A DNA stretch of 15,263 nt from CAZBQG01 sp964493945 (GTDB lineage: Bacteria > Pseudomonadota > Alphaproteobacteria > Rhodospirillales > UBA2165): assembly GCA_964493945.1 (NCBI GenBank), contig CAZBQG010000094.1, forward strand, positions 1 through 15,263, read 5' to 3'. The translations under genes and the position numbers were made by a program. Below the pieces are notes generated by a model. The model did no database searches and was not told the DNA's origin. It saw only the letters and a program-made list of their open reading frames with translations. Positions 1 to 7,198 of the stretch are shown one piece after another. Every line of letters begins with the position of its first letter. The first letter of the stretch is position 1.

Positions 1-54
1 ACCCCTAACGAAGTTCGAAAAGAACCTAATGGTGCACCAGCAATTGGAATCTAG
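1..54 (+). CDS. Possible 3' tail of a gene entering from the left edge
   Basis: One frame is open from the first base to a TAG at 52-54 and gives 17 residues ending in APAIGI. There is no start inside the window and no recognisable domain, and a 17-codon open frame can occur by chance. It is listed because a transposase-flank-like sequence begins four bases after the stop and a plus-strand terminator follows at 166-194. Both are consistent with a plus-strand gene ending here. Function unknown. Confidence 0.18.
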   Translation, partial: TPNEVRKEPNGAPAIGI

Positions 55-90
55 GCCGGGGACACAGTATTTAATTATCCAATTCCGGGT
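55..90. repeat. RAYT/REP-like flank (GGGGACACAGTATTTAATT)
   Basis: Bases 58-76 read GGGGACACAGTATTTAATT inside an AT-rich patch with CCGG at both ends (57-60 and 85-88). From memory, GGGGACAC-n-(G/A)TA-(C/T)TTAATT sequences recur beside IS200-like REP-associated tyrosine transposase genes in many proteobacteria. Only one copy is visible here and no transposase gene is inside the window, so the assignment is tentative. Confidence 0.3.
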
Positions 91-165
91 TAGCTCAATT
101 TGACCCCGCTCATACATTCCCACTCCCCCGCTGGGCAGGGAGAGAAAAAAGATTAGACCGGTCAT

Positions 166-194
166 CAGTGCCTCAGCGTGGCGCTGTTTTTTTT
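166..194 (+). terminator. Rho-independent terminator, plus strand
   Basis: CAGTGCC (166-172) pairs with GGCGCTG (180-186) over 7 bp, with one G-U pair, across a 7-base loop. Eight T follow directly (187-194). A shorter perfect alternative, CAGCG/CGCTG (174-178 with 182-186), ends at the same T run. It would stop transcription coming from the left edge; no gene inside the window clearly uses it, so an upstream gene or a small RNA is implied. Confidence 0.6.
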
Positions 195-408
195 GGGTTC
201 CCTCACGCGCCGGGCGGAGGCATCCGCCCCCTTGGCTACGCGCCATTCGGCGCACTCGCGCAGTCGCGCTCGGCCAAAGCCCCGTAAGGGGGGGGGCTTT
301 GGTTTCTGCATCCTTTGGGCTTGGGGGAACGGGGGGTGCCGTGCGGTGGAAGCTGGCGTTTTGGTTGGGCGTATGCGCTTGGGCTGCCGTCCAATCCCTC
401 TCCGTCCC
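195..408. other. Intergenic region rich in short hairpins, no gene seen
   Basis: No supportable gene. There are three perfect inverted repeats: GGGCGGA/TCCGCCC (212-229, loop GGCA), GCGCC/GGCGC (240-253, loop ATTC), and CCAAAGCCCC/GGGGCTTTGG (274-302, 9-base G-rich loop). The open frames here are low-complexity and do not resemble proteins. The hairpins lie downstream of the minus-strand FAH gene and might end its transcript, but none is followed by a T run on that strand. Confidence 0.5.
274..302. repeat. 10-bp perfect inverted repeat
   Basis: CCAAAGCCCC at 274-283 and GGGGCTTTGG at 293-302 can form a 10-bp stem with a 9-base loop containing a run of G. It lies 107 bases beyond the stop of the minus-strand FAH gene. 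It may stabilise or weakly end that transcript, but there is no following T tract on either strand. Confidence 0.45.
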
Positions 409-1269
409 TCAGCCTTCCGCTTCGATCGGATTCTCCAGGGTCCCGATGCCGGTGATTTCCACCGTGACCGTATCGCCCGGCTTCATCCACAGCGGCGGCT
501 TGCGCCTGGCGCCCACGCCGCCCGGCGTGCCCGTGCTGATCACATCGCCGGGGTTCATGGTGGTGAAGATGGAGATATATTCGATCAGATCCTCGATGGT
601 GTAATCCAGCGACGAGATGCTGTCATGCTGCACCTGTTCACCATTGAGCCGGGTGGTCAGGCTTTGGGCATAGGGATCGCCCATCTCGTCGGCGGTCACC
701 ATCCAGGGCCCGAAGCCGCCGGTGCCCTGGAAGTTTTTGCCCGGGCCATATTGGGCGGTGTGGCGTTGCCAATCGCGGATGGTGCCTTCGTTGAAACAGG
801 CATAGCCGGCCACATGGCCGAGCGCATCCGCCTTGGAAATATGGCGCCCGCCCTTTCCGATGATCACCGCCAGCTCGCCCTCGAAATCCAGGTTTTCCGA
901 AACCTTGGGGCGGATGATGGGTTTGCCGTGGGCCACCAGGCTTTGGGCGATGCGCAGGAAAAGCATGGGATGATCCTGCGGGCCCCGGCCCGTTTCATCC
1001 TGATGTTCTTTGTAATTGACACCGACGCACCAGATGGCGGGAGGCTCGGGGATGACCGGCGCCAGATCCAGGCCGGCCAGCTTTCCATCGGCGGCCGCAC
1101 CCTGGGTTGCCGCCTGGGCCTTGGCCAATCCATCATCCATTTCCAAAAGACCCCGGATCGAGTCTGGAAGTTCTGGCGCGGCCTTGCCAAGGGCGATATA
1201 TCCTTCCCCGTCCTCACTTACCACCCCCACATGACTTCCCCCGGCATCCATATATGTTACGAGTTTCAC
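409..1269 (-). CDS. Fumarylacetoacetate hydrolase (FAH) family protein
   Basis: A cytoplasmic 286-residue enzyme of the FAH superfamily, which cleaves or hydrates beta-diketo or 2-keto-enoic acids late in aromatic and related catabolism. The N-terminal cap covers about residues 1-70 and the catalytic fold starts near PPAIWCVGVNY (77-86). The metal site is visible as E130-G-E132. The usual third ligand, Asp in an N-D-x-x-x-R-D motif, is Glu161 here (N160-E161...R165-D166). The C-terminal signature PGDVISTGTPGGVG (240-253) is intact. The start is GTG with GGAG 8-10 bases upstream. It is divergent from the MFS transporter, with about 50 bp between them. The substrate cannot be told from sequence; the family includes acylpyruvate hydrolases, ureidoglycolate lyase-like and homoprotocatechuate-type enzymes. 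The length is normal. Confidence 0.88.
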   Translation of the reverse strand: MKLVTYMDAGGSHVGVVSEDGEGYIALGKAAPELPDSIRGLLEMDDGLAKAQAATQGAAADGKLAGLDLAPVIPEPPAIWCVGVNYKEHQDETGRGPQDHPMLFLRIAQSLVAHGKPIIRPKVSENLDFEGELAVIIGKGGRHISKADALGHVAGYACFNEGTIRDWQRHTAQYGPGKNFQGTGGFGPWMVTADEMGDPYAQSLTTRLNGEQVQHDSISSLDYTIEDLIEYISIFTTMNPGDVISTGTPGGVGARRKPPLWMKPGDTVTVEITGIGTLENPIEAEG

Positions 1270-1320
1270 GTTTTTCTCTCCTTGCTCGGCGTTTTGAAGG
1301 GCTTTGTTATAGTTGCAATC

Positions 1321-2536
1321 ATGGAAAGATCAATCAAAGTCAGCTCGTTTGGTTCATAACCGCCTTCTGTGCGGCCCTGATCCTCAATTTGCTGGGATTC
1401 TGGACCCTGGCCAGCGCCCTGCCGCGGATCATCGCCGACATGTCGCTGAGCAACACCCAGGCCGGATGGCTGGGGGGATATTGTTTGCAGGCTATGTGGC
1501 GGGGCTGCCAGTGCTCACCAGCCTCACCGACCGGATCGATCCAAAGCGCATCTATCTGGCTTCGGCGGCGCTTTGTGCACTCGCTCATTTCGGCTTTGCC
1601 CTGCTGGCCTATGGCTTCTGGAGTTCGCTCATCTTCCGTGCCCTGGCCGGCATGGGCATCGCCGGGATTTATCTGCCGGGCCTCAAATCCATGACCGATA
1701 ATCTGGAAGGCTCGGCCCAGCAGCGGGGCATCACTTATTACACATCGGTCTTCGCCTTGGGATCGGGGCTGTCCATATTGGCCGGCGGGCAAATGACCGA
1801 TTGGCTGGGCTGGCGCTGGGCCTTCGCCATGGCCGCCTTGGGTGCCGTCGCCGCCTTTTGCATCATCGCCTGGGCCCTGCCGGCCAGGCCGCCCACCGGG
1901 CCGGTCAAGCCCATCGGTGCCACCTTTGATTCCAAGGCCGTGCTGACCAACCGGCGGATCATGGCCTATGTGCTCATGCTGTTCGGCACCGCCTGGGAGG
2001 TGTTCGCGGCCCGCGCCTGGCTGGTGGTCTATTTTACCGAACTGGATCAGCGCCAGCCGGGCGTCATCTGGGGCATCAGCCCCGCCGTCCTGGCCGCCTG
2101 CGTGACCCTGTTGGGGGTTCCGGCGGCCATGGTTCTGGGGGAGCTGGCGGCGCGGTTCAACCGCAGGCGAATGTTGATCGGCACGGCCATGGTGTCTTTG
2201 GTTTTGGCCCTGGCTATCGAGCAGAGCATCGGGCCTTTGCCCTGGCCCGCCACCTTTCTCAGTATGACATCGGGCAGCACGTCTTTTGGCCGCACAGCCA
2301 TGACGGCGGCGGGTGCCATCAACGCCTCACCCGAACATATGCGGGGCGTCTCCATGGCGGTCTATGGGGCGGTGGGATGGATCGGTGGGATTTTGGGGCC
2401 ATTGGCCGTCGGTGTAGCCCTTGATTTGGCGGGTGGTGAGGGGGCCCCCGGCGCCTGGGCCTGGGGTTTTGGCGTGATCGCCTTTGGCGCCCTGGCCGGC
2501 GCACTGTGTCTTTTCATTCTGGACCAGGAGTCATGA
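1321..2536 (+). CDS. MFS transporter, frame broken twice near the 5' end
   Basis: A major facilitator permease of about 405 residues with roughly 12 hydrophobic segments, in the inner membrane. The N-terminal half matches the family pattern (LLGFWTLASALPRI, then SNTQAGWLGG, then FAGYVAGLPVLTSLTDRIDP), but these pieces lie in three frames. ATG 1321 gives M-E and then needs one extra A in the A3 run at 1325-1327 to continue as KINQSQLVWF. The frame must shift again at the G6 run 1472-1477, where a seventh G would give WLGGILFAGY. From there it is open to TGA 2534-2536. Both breaks are single missing bases in homopolymers, so sequencing or assembly error is as likely as decay. A later motif DWLGWRWAF (loop 4/5-like) supports MFS. 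The substrate is unknown. It overlaps the convergent MBL gene by 6 bp. Confidence 0.75.
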
Positions 2537-3400
2537 GCCTGGGTTTTTCGAAGCCGCACCTTCGGCCAGATTGATTTCTGCCAGTTTGTTGAGCCCGCTG
2601 GTCCAACTTGGATGTTGTTCGAATATGAGCGGATCATGGCCGGGCACCAGATGCCCCATATCGCCATCAAGCAAAGAATTGATTTCCCGGTAGGCGGCCA
2701 GCAGGTTCCAGCAATTGCCTTGCACATAGGCGGGCGGCCACATATTTTCCAGATTCTCATACCAATAGACGCAATCCCCGGCGACCACATAGGGGCCCGA
2801 TTGGGTGCGTATCTCCACCCATTGGGAGCCAAAGGTATGACTGTCCGCCGCCAGATGGCAGACCAGTCCGGGCGCCACTTCCCTGTCGCCCTCGATGAAC
2901 TCTACCCGGCCCGCCTGGGTCAATTCATCCAGCACGTCGAAATCCGGCGGATAGATGGAGGATAATGGCCAGCCCCGCTCATTGGGCCGAAGGTCCTCGT
3001 CGGGCCATTGGAGCACCCGTTTCCAGCCGTCATATTCGGTCCGCTGGACAACGAAATTCGCATTGGGGAAGGCATCCAGATTGCCTATATGATCGAAATG
3101 CAGATGGGTCAGGATAACCGTTTCCACCTCATCCGGATCGATCCCCACCTTGGCCAGGACCGTTCCCGGGCTTTCGCAATCATCATAGGAATTGCCCGAT
3201 GGTGACCAGGTACCTTTCAGGCCCGTATCGATGACCATCGGTTTGGCTACCTCTCCCACCTCACCGCCCATCACCGCACTCAGGAACATGGGCACCTTGG
3301 CTGGGCCTTTGTCCGAATTCTTTATGGTGCCGCCGAAAAAATCACGGGGCATGAAGGAATGGGTGAACCCCAGCGACCATATCGAATAATCCGTGCTCAT
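2531..3400 (-). CDS. Metallo-beta-lactamase fold hydrolase, AHL-lactonase-like
   Basis: A 289-residue MBL-fold enzyme. The complete dinuclear metal site is visible: H99-x-H101-x-D103-H104 in THLHFDH, H188 in ADSHTFG, D209 in VAGDCVYW and H255 in LVPGHDP. The spacing and the long N-terminal region (FMPRDFFGG) resemble the N-acyl homoserine lactonase (AiiA-like) branch, whose members open lactone rings; many relatives act on other esters or lactones. There is no signal peptide, so it is cytoplasmic. Its ATG overlaps the stop of the upstream jelly-roll gene by 4 bp (ATGA), so the two are translationally coupled. Quorum quenching versus a catabolic lactonase cannot be separated from sequence; the catabolic surroundings favour the latter, as inference. 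Confidence 0.85.
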   Translation of the reverse strand: MSTDYSIWSLGFTHSFMPRDFFGGTIKNSDKGPAKVPMFLSAVMGGEVGEVAKPMVIDTGLKGTWSPSGNSYDDCESPGTVLAKVGIDPDEVETVILTHLHFDHIGNLDAFPNANFVVQRTEYDGWKRVLQWPDEDLRPNERGWPLSSIYPPDFDVLDELTQAGRVEFIEGDREVAPGLVCHLAADSHTFGSQWVEIRTQSGPYVVAGDCVYWYENLENMWPPAYVQGNCWNLLAAYREINSLLDGDMGHLVPGHDPLIFEQHPSWTSGLNKLAEINLAEGAASKNPGS

Positions 3401-4011
3401 TTGGGCGCTACCTTCAAATTCCTGAAAAAACCCTCGGTCCCCATATCGATGAACAGCCCGATGGCGCCGTGGGCGCCCGCGCCCAATTTAAGATCATTGA
3501 CCAAAAGGGTGGGCTGATCGGCATGGTGGACGTAAAGCCTGGCGGTATCGCCTTCAACTTCTATGCGCATATGGGTCCAGGCGCCCGGTTCCAGATCCAC
3601 ATAGCTTTCATATTCGCCCGCCGCTTCGGCCCTGAGCCGGTCGAATTTGTAATCAGGGTATGAGAAATACTGACAGGCCCGGTTGCGCCGAAGCTGAACC
3701 GGGGCGCGCCCATTGGTCGGGCGCAGATAAATCCCCTCGAAGCTGGAAATACCGGGCGCGATGCGGAAGGCCAGTCCGGCAAAGCCCCTGGCTCCTTCGG
3801 GCGCATCAGGGGCGGGCTGGGCGGCCAGTTCCACTTCGATTGTGCCGTCGGTGAAATCCACCCCTTCGATCATGGCGAAGGTGGGGCAATCGGATGTCTG
3901 GGCACCCGGGGTGATGGTCAGGCGAAGGGCCGCCTCGCCCTGATGGGTGCCCATTTCGGCGACTACGTCATTGGGGATCAAGCCGTCCAGGGTGTTCAGC
4001 GGGAAATCCAT
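3397..4011 (-). CDS. DUF1080/LamG-like concanavalin-fold protein
   Basis: A 204-residue protein predicted to be mostly beta strand. It has patterns typical of the DUF1080/LamG jelly-roll group: VDFTDGTIEVEL (51-62), FAGLAFRI (77-84), FEGIYLRP near 91-98, and W-T-H-M-R-I-E-V followed by A-R-L-Y-V. Family members bind or cleave sugars (some are 3-keto-disaccharide hydrolases) and are usually exported. This one lacks a signal peptide and would be cytoplasmic. The start is ATG with a strong GGAGGAG about 8 bases upstream. It is the first gene of a two-gene unit with the MBL hydrolase (4-bp overlap), suggesting a joint role. No catalytic residues can be assigned, so it may only bind ligand or be structural. 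Confidence 0.65.
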   Translation of the reverse strand: MDFPLNTLDGLIPNDVVAEMGTHQGEAALRLTITPGAQTSDCPTFAMIEGVDFTDGTIEVELAAQPAPDAPEGARGFAGLAFRIAPGISSFEGIYLRPTNGRAPVQLRRNRACQYFSYPDYKFDRLRAEAAGEYESYVDLEPGAWTHMRIEVEGDTARLYVHHADQPTLLVNDLKLGAGAHGAIGLFIDMGTEGFFRNLKVAPK

Positions 4012-4093
4012 TTGGCAGCTCCTCCAGATTTTTATTCAAGGCGATGAAAGCGAAAATCGAGACGCCGGACAAGAGGCTTGTTATGTTAGGCCC

Positions 4094-5002
4094 ATGCCAT
4101 CCTCTGTGCGACCCACTCCCGGCCAGATTCTGTCCCCCCGCGCGGCCTACCCGGCCCTGGTCTTTACCGTATTTTTGTGGACCATCGGCATCATCATTAC
4201 CCGCGCGGTCCACGACACCATTCCACCCCTCGGGCTGTCTTTCTTTCGCTGGTTCGTGGCGGGCCTGGTGCTGGTGCCCTTCCTGTGGCCCCAAATGCGC
4301 GAAAACTGGACTGTGTTGCGCGCAAATCTGTGGATGCTTTGCGGGTTGGGCGCGGTGATGACCATCGGCGGTACCCTGATGGTCTATTCAGCCCATTTCA
4401 CCGGCGCCATCAATATCACCCTGGTCAATTCCTCTCAGCCGGCCATGACCGCCATGCTTTTGTTCCTGGCCACAAGGGAGAAATTATCCCGCCGTCAGGT
4501 ACTGGGCCTGATCGCCGCCGCCGCCGGTATCGCGGTGATGGTGACGGAAGGGAATTGGCGCATTATTGCCAATTTGGATTTCAACCAGGGTGATTTGCTG
4601 GTGGTGCTGGGCACGGTTTTTTATTCGGTCTATGCCATTAATTTAAGGCGCATCCCGCAAGAAATAGGCCTGGTCTCGGCCCCCATCATCACGATCGGCG
4701 GCAGCCTGTTTGTTTTGCCCTTTTATATTGCGGAAACGGTGATTTCCCGCCCGGTGCCCATGAGCCTGGAGACCCTGGCCGCCATCTTCGGCATCTCGGT
4801 CTTTGCCTCGTCGCTCGCATTGATTTTATGGAACGGCGCCAACCGGGCCGTGGGGCCCAACCGGGCGGCCATCTTCACCAATCTCCTGCCGGTTTTTGGT
4901 GCCGCCATGGCCATTCCGTTCCTGGGCGAAAGCCTATTCGCCCACCATTTCGCCGGCGCGGCGCTGGTCTGTGGGGGAATATTTTTGGTGGTCAGGAGGT
5001 AG
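4094..5002 (+). CDS. EamA/DMT-family permease
   Basis: A 302-residue inner-membrane protein with two EamA repeats, about residues 20-150 and 160-300, giving some ten hydrophobic segments. The N-terminal repeat has FTVFLWTIGIIITRAV and LSFFRWFVAGLVLVPF. The second repeat has the family-type N-R-A-A-I-F-T-N-L-L-P-V-F segment followed by G-E-S-L. Family members export amino acids, metabolites or drugs; the substrate is not predictable here. ATG 4094 is chosen because the hydrophobic region starts soon after it; the same frame runs further upstream but is not protein-like. It is divergent from the jelly-roll gene with 82 bp between them. A small inverted repeat ACAAG/CTTGT (4069-4081) sits just before the start and could be an operator. 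Confidence 0.85.
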   Translation: MPSSVRPTPGQILSPRAAYPALVFTVFLWTIGIIITRAVHDTIPPLGLSFFRWFVAGLVLVPFLWPQMRENWTVLRANLWMLCGLGAVMTIGGTLMVYSAHFTGAINITLVNSSQPAMTAMLLFLATREKLSRRQVLGLIAAAAGIAVMVTEGNWRIIANLDFNQGDLLVVLGTVFYSVYAINLRRIPQEIGLVSAPIITIGGSLFVLPFYIAETVISRPVPMSLETLAAIFGISVFASSLALILWNGANRAVGPNRAAIFTNLLPVFGAAMAIPFLGESLFAHHFAGAALVCGGIFLVVRR

Positions 5003-5171
5003 GGGGGAAGAAGAAGGGGTTTGCGGCCCTGATTGCCTTGCCGGCGGCCAGGCCTTCCCGTCCCCGGCAACACCGGAGCGGCGGAAGGGGTGCTCCCGTT
5101 TGCCAGCAAGGGGGTTGAAAGATTGGGCGAGACCAAGCCCGGCCACTTCCCCGCAAGGCAACAACAGACGT

Positions 5172-5224
5172 CCGGGTCAGGGGATCCCGCAGGTGCGAAG
5201 CGCAGAGGACAGCCCTTGACCCGG
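5172..5224. repeat. Long inverted repeat, 12-bp arms
   Basis: CCGGGTCAGGGG (5172-5183) pairs with CCCTTGACCCGG (5213-5224) over 12 positions with one G-T pair; the 29-base loop carries GCGAAGCGC. There is no T tract after it. It has the look of a dispersed palindromic element or a structured 3' region, but only one copy is visible here. Confidence 0.5.
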
Positions 5225-5244
5225 CGGCGGAGAATACATAATCG

Positions 5245-5264
5245 AAAAGGAGCCGGAACGGCTC
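5245..5264 (-). terminator. Weak intrinsic terminator of the UroD-GST operon
   Basis: Read on the minus strand, GAGCCG-TTC-CGGCTC forms a 6-bp GC-rich stem with a 3-base loop, followed by CTTTT. It lies 36 bases beyond the GST stop. The T run is short, so termination may be partial. Confidence 0.4.
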
Positions 5265-5300
5265 ATGCCAAACAAAGTCTTCTTCCGCTCTCTTCCGGGT

Positions 5301-5930
5301 TCAGGCTTTGGCGCTGGGCCTTTGGCTTACCGCTTCGTGCCAGCGTTTGACATGATCCGCCCCGGCGGGGATGCCCATATCCAGTGCGATGGCGCCATCG
5401 GTGGCTACCTGGGCGGTGATATCGGCTACCGTGTAGCGTTCCCCCGCCAGGAATTCAGTTTCGCCCAGACGCGTATTCAGGGCCTGGAACATTCGTTCTA
5501 CCTGGCCCCGCGCCCGTTCCGCCAGGGCGGGGATCTTGGGCACTTCGGCGAAGCCCGCTAGCGCGCGGCTTTTTAATTCGGGCAGGCTGTTTCTGTGGGC
5601 ATCGCGGACCGTGGTCATGCCGTCGAATTCGAAGCGGTGCTCCCACATGGAGACCAGGCCCTTGTCCTTGGCATCCACGCCCATCAGGGGAGGATCGGGC
5701 TGGATGTTTTCCAGGTAGCGGCAAATGGCCATGCATTCGGAAATGCAAGTGCCGTCGTCGAGCCCCAGCACCGGCGCCGTGCACCAGGGGTTCAATTTTC
5801 GGTAGGCGTCCGAATGCTGTTCTTTGTTGGGGAAATCCACCTGCACCGTGGGGATGGTCATGCCTTTTTCGGCGATGAAAATGCGCACCCTGCGGGGATT
5901 GGGCGCCGGGCGGTAATCATACAGTTTCAT
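5301..5930 (-). CDS. Glutathione S-transferase family protein
   Basis: A 209-residue soluble GST with a thioredoxin-like N-terminal domain (about 1-78) and an alpha-helical C-terminal domain (about 90-205). The N-terminal signature is PNPRRVRIFIAEKG (10-23), and the cis-proline is in A-P-V (52-54). The glutathione gamma-glutamyl motif is I-S-E-C-M-A-I (63-69), where the usual E-S reads E65-C66. The C-terminal part has the hydrophobic-staple-type sequence FLAGERYTVADIT. The gene begins 11 bases after the stop of the last UroD-like gene, so it is the distal gene of that operon. Glutathione may serve as nucleophile, thiol donor or methyl acceptor in the reaction of the upstream enzymes; this is inference. 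No obvious N-terminal catalytic Ser, Cys or Tyr is seen. Confidence 0.88.
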   Translation of the reverse strand: MKLYDYRPAPNPRRVRIFIAEKGMTIPTVQVDFPNKEQHSDAYRKLNPWCTAPVLGLDDGTCISECMAICRYLENIQPDPPLMGVDAKDKGLVSMWEHRFEFDGMTTVRDAHRNSLPELKSRALAGFAEVPKIPALAERARGQVERMFQALNTRLGETEFLAGERYTVADITAQVATDGAIALDMGIPAGADHVKRWHEAVSQRPSAKA

Positions 5931-5941
5931 GTTTCAGGGTC

Positions 5942-7198
5942 TCAGCCGGGGCTGTGTTTATGGACCGATTGGGCCATGGCCACGACATTTTCCGGCTTTG
6001 CCTCATCGGGAATGCCGACGGCGCCATCCATGATGAAGCCGCCGCCCTTGCCCACTTCGCGGATCATTTTGGCGCAATACTCATCCACATCTTCGGGTGT
6101 GCCGGTGGTCAACATGGATGAGGGCACATTGCCGCGCAGGCAGACCGTATCGCCCAGCACCTGTTTGGCCTTGATCAGGTTGGTCTTTTCGAACCAATAG
6201 ACCGCCTTGCCTTTTGGAATATCGGCGATGGTTCCAAGCCGGGTTTCGCAATCCCCTTCCCACAGGACCAAAGGCGTGAGATCGGCCTCGATGAGCATCA
6301 TCATCACCTTGCGCAGCGGCGGCCAGAAGAAGGTTTCGAACTGATCGGGCGACATGAAACCGTCCAGCCCCCAATGGAGCGGTATGAAAACGACTTTACA
6401 AGGAGTGCGCTGCACAGATTCGATGGCATCGCGGGCGATGAAATAAGCCGCCTTGTCCATGGCGGCCAGCAATTTATCGCGGTTTCTGAACATATCCAGC
6501 ATGGCGCCCTTGGAGCCGCGCAAATAATCGGCGAAATGATCGAAGGGTGCGGCGCCGACGGCGGATTGGCTCTGGGGATAGCCTGCCTCGGCCATCTCGC
6601 CGGCGAAGGCGAAGGCGATTTTCATCATGCTCCGCATTTCGCATCCGGCATCGGCGATTTTCTCGAAGGCGCCAAACAGCTCCGGATGGGCAAAGGCGGT
6701 CGGCGTCTTCACCATTTTGGTATAGAACAAGGACGGGAACAGGGGCATGCGGGTGAAGGGCTCGAAGACGCCGGCGACGCGGGGCATATAGGTCCTAAGG
6801 AAAAAGCCGGTGGGATCCATCAGATAGTCGTCATATTCGTCCGCCCGCATATATTCCTTGTCGATATATTGATAAGACGTATTGGGATCGGTTCCGTGGC
6901 CGGGCCATTCGAGCTGCTTGTAGTCCATCATCTCTAGGGTCGGCCCCAGGCTGATGGATATCTGCGTCAGGGAATATTCATCTGGTTCCAGCAAATTGAG
7001 GGACTGGCGCACGGCGTCGTTGAAACGCTCATAGTCATACATGGCGTCCTTGAAGCTCATGCCGGCCAGGGTAGCCGGCCAGAAATGGGCGAAGAAGCTG
7101 AAGGGCACCCGGTCCGTTTCACGTAGCGCGATACAGTCCTGGATGCGCTGTTCGCGCTCGGCAAATAATTCAGCGCCTGATTTTTCCTCAGTTGGCAT
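5942..7198 (-). CDS. UroD/MtaA-superfamily methyltransferase-like protein, copy 1
   Basis: A 418-residue cytoplasmic TIM-barrel protein of the uroporphyrinogen decarboxylase/methylcobamide methyltransferase superfamily. It lacks the HemE signature (RQAGRY) and so is not a haem enzyme. Superfamily marks are FMSPDQFETFFWPPLRK (281-297), RGNVPSSML (355-363) and GGGFIMDGAVGIPDEA (385-400) ending in P-E-N. The H-x-C-G zinc segment of MtaA/CmuA enzymes appears as W313-E-G-D-C317; C353 precedes RGNV; H275 lies in PLHWGLDG. The start is ATG 7198, preceded by CCGGAG, and overlaps the upstream gene by 11 bp. The same frame extends further upstream but only over copy 2. The reaction is unknown: C1 (methyl) transfer is the family's usual role, decarboxylation the alternative. 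Confidence 0.8.
   Translation of the reverse strand: MPTEEKSGAELFAEREQRIQDCIALRETDRVPFSFFAHFWPATLAGMSFKDAMYDYERFNDAVRQSLNLLEPDEYSLTQISISLGPTLEMMDYKQLEWPGHGTDPNTSYQYIDKEYMRADEYDDYLMDPTGFFLRTYMPRVAGVFEPFTRMPLFPSLFYTKMVKTPTAFAHPELFGAFEKIADAGCEMRSMMKIAFAFAGEMAEAGYPQSQSAVGAAPFDHFADYLRGSKGAMLDMFRNRDKLLAAMDKAAYFIARDAIESVQRTPCKVVFIPLHWGLDGFMSPDQFETFFWPPLRKVMMMLIEADLTPLVLWEGDCETRLGTIADIPKGKAVYWFEKTNLIKAKQVLGDTVCLRGNVPSSMLTTGTPEDVDEYCAKMIREVGKGGGFIMDGAVGIPDEAKPENVVAMAQSVHKHSPG

Larger units (their letters stand above)
5003..5300. other. Intergenic region without a gene
   Basis: About 300 bases between the convergent EamA and GST genes. I see no credible protein. It holds a long inverted repeat (5172-5224) and a small terminator-like hairpin for the GST operon (5245-5264), both listed separately. 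An open frame starting at ATG 5265 with GGAG upstream runs antisense through the GST gene and is not protein-like. Confidence 0.6.

Noticed and set aside
274..302. Inverted repeat as a rho-independent terminator for the FAH gene
   Set aside because: No T run follows on the minus strand, so it is kept only as an inverted repeat.
178..1359. Long plus-strand open frame (393 codons) over the FAH gene
   Set aside because: It is antisense to a clear FAH-family protein with intact motifs; its own translation is low-complexity, rich in Gly, Ala, Arg and His, and has no domain.
3947..4093. Longer N-terminus for the EamA permease
   Set aside because: The extra codons overlap the divergent jelly-roll gene and are not membrane-like; ATG 4094 directly precedes the first hydrophobic segment.
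5265..5561. Plus-strand open frame starting ATG 5265 with GGAG upstream
   Set aside because: It runs antisense through the GST gene, and the apparent ribosome site is part of the hairpin at 5250-5264. Its translation resembles no family.
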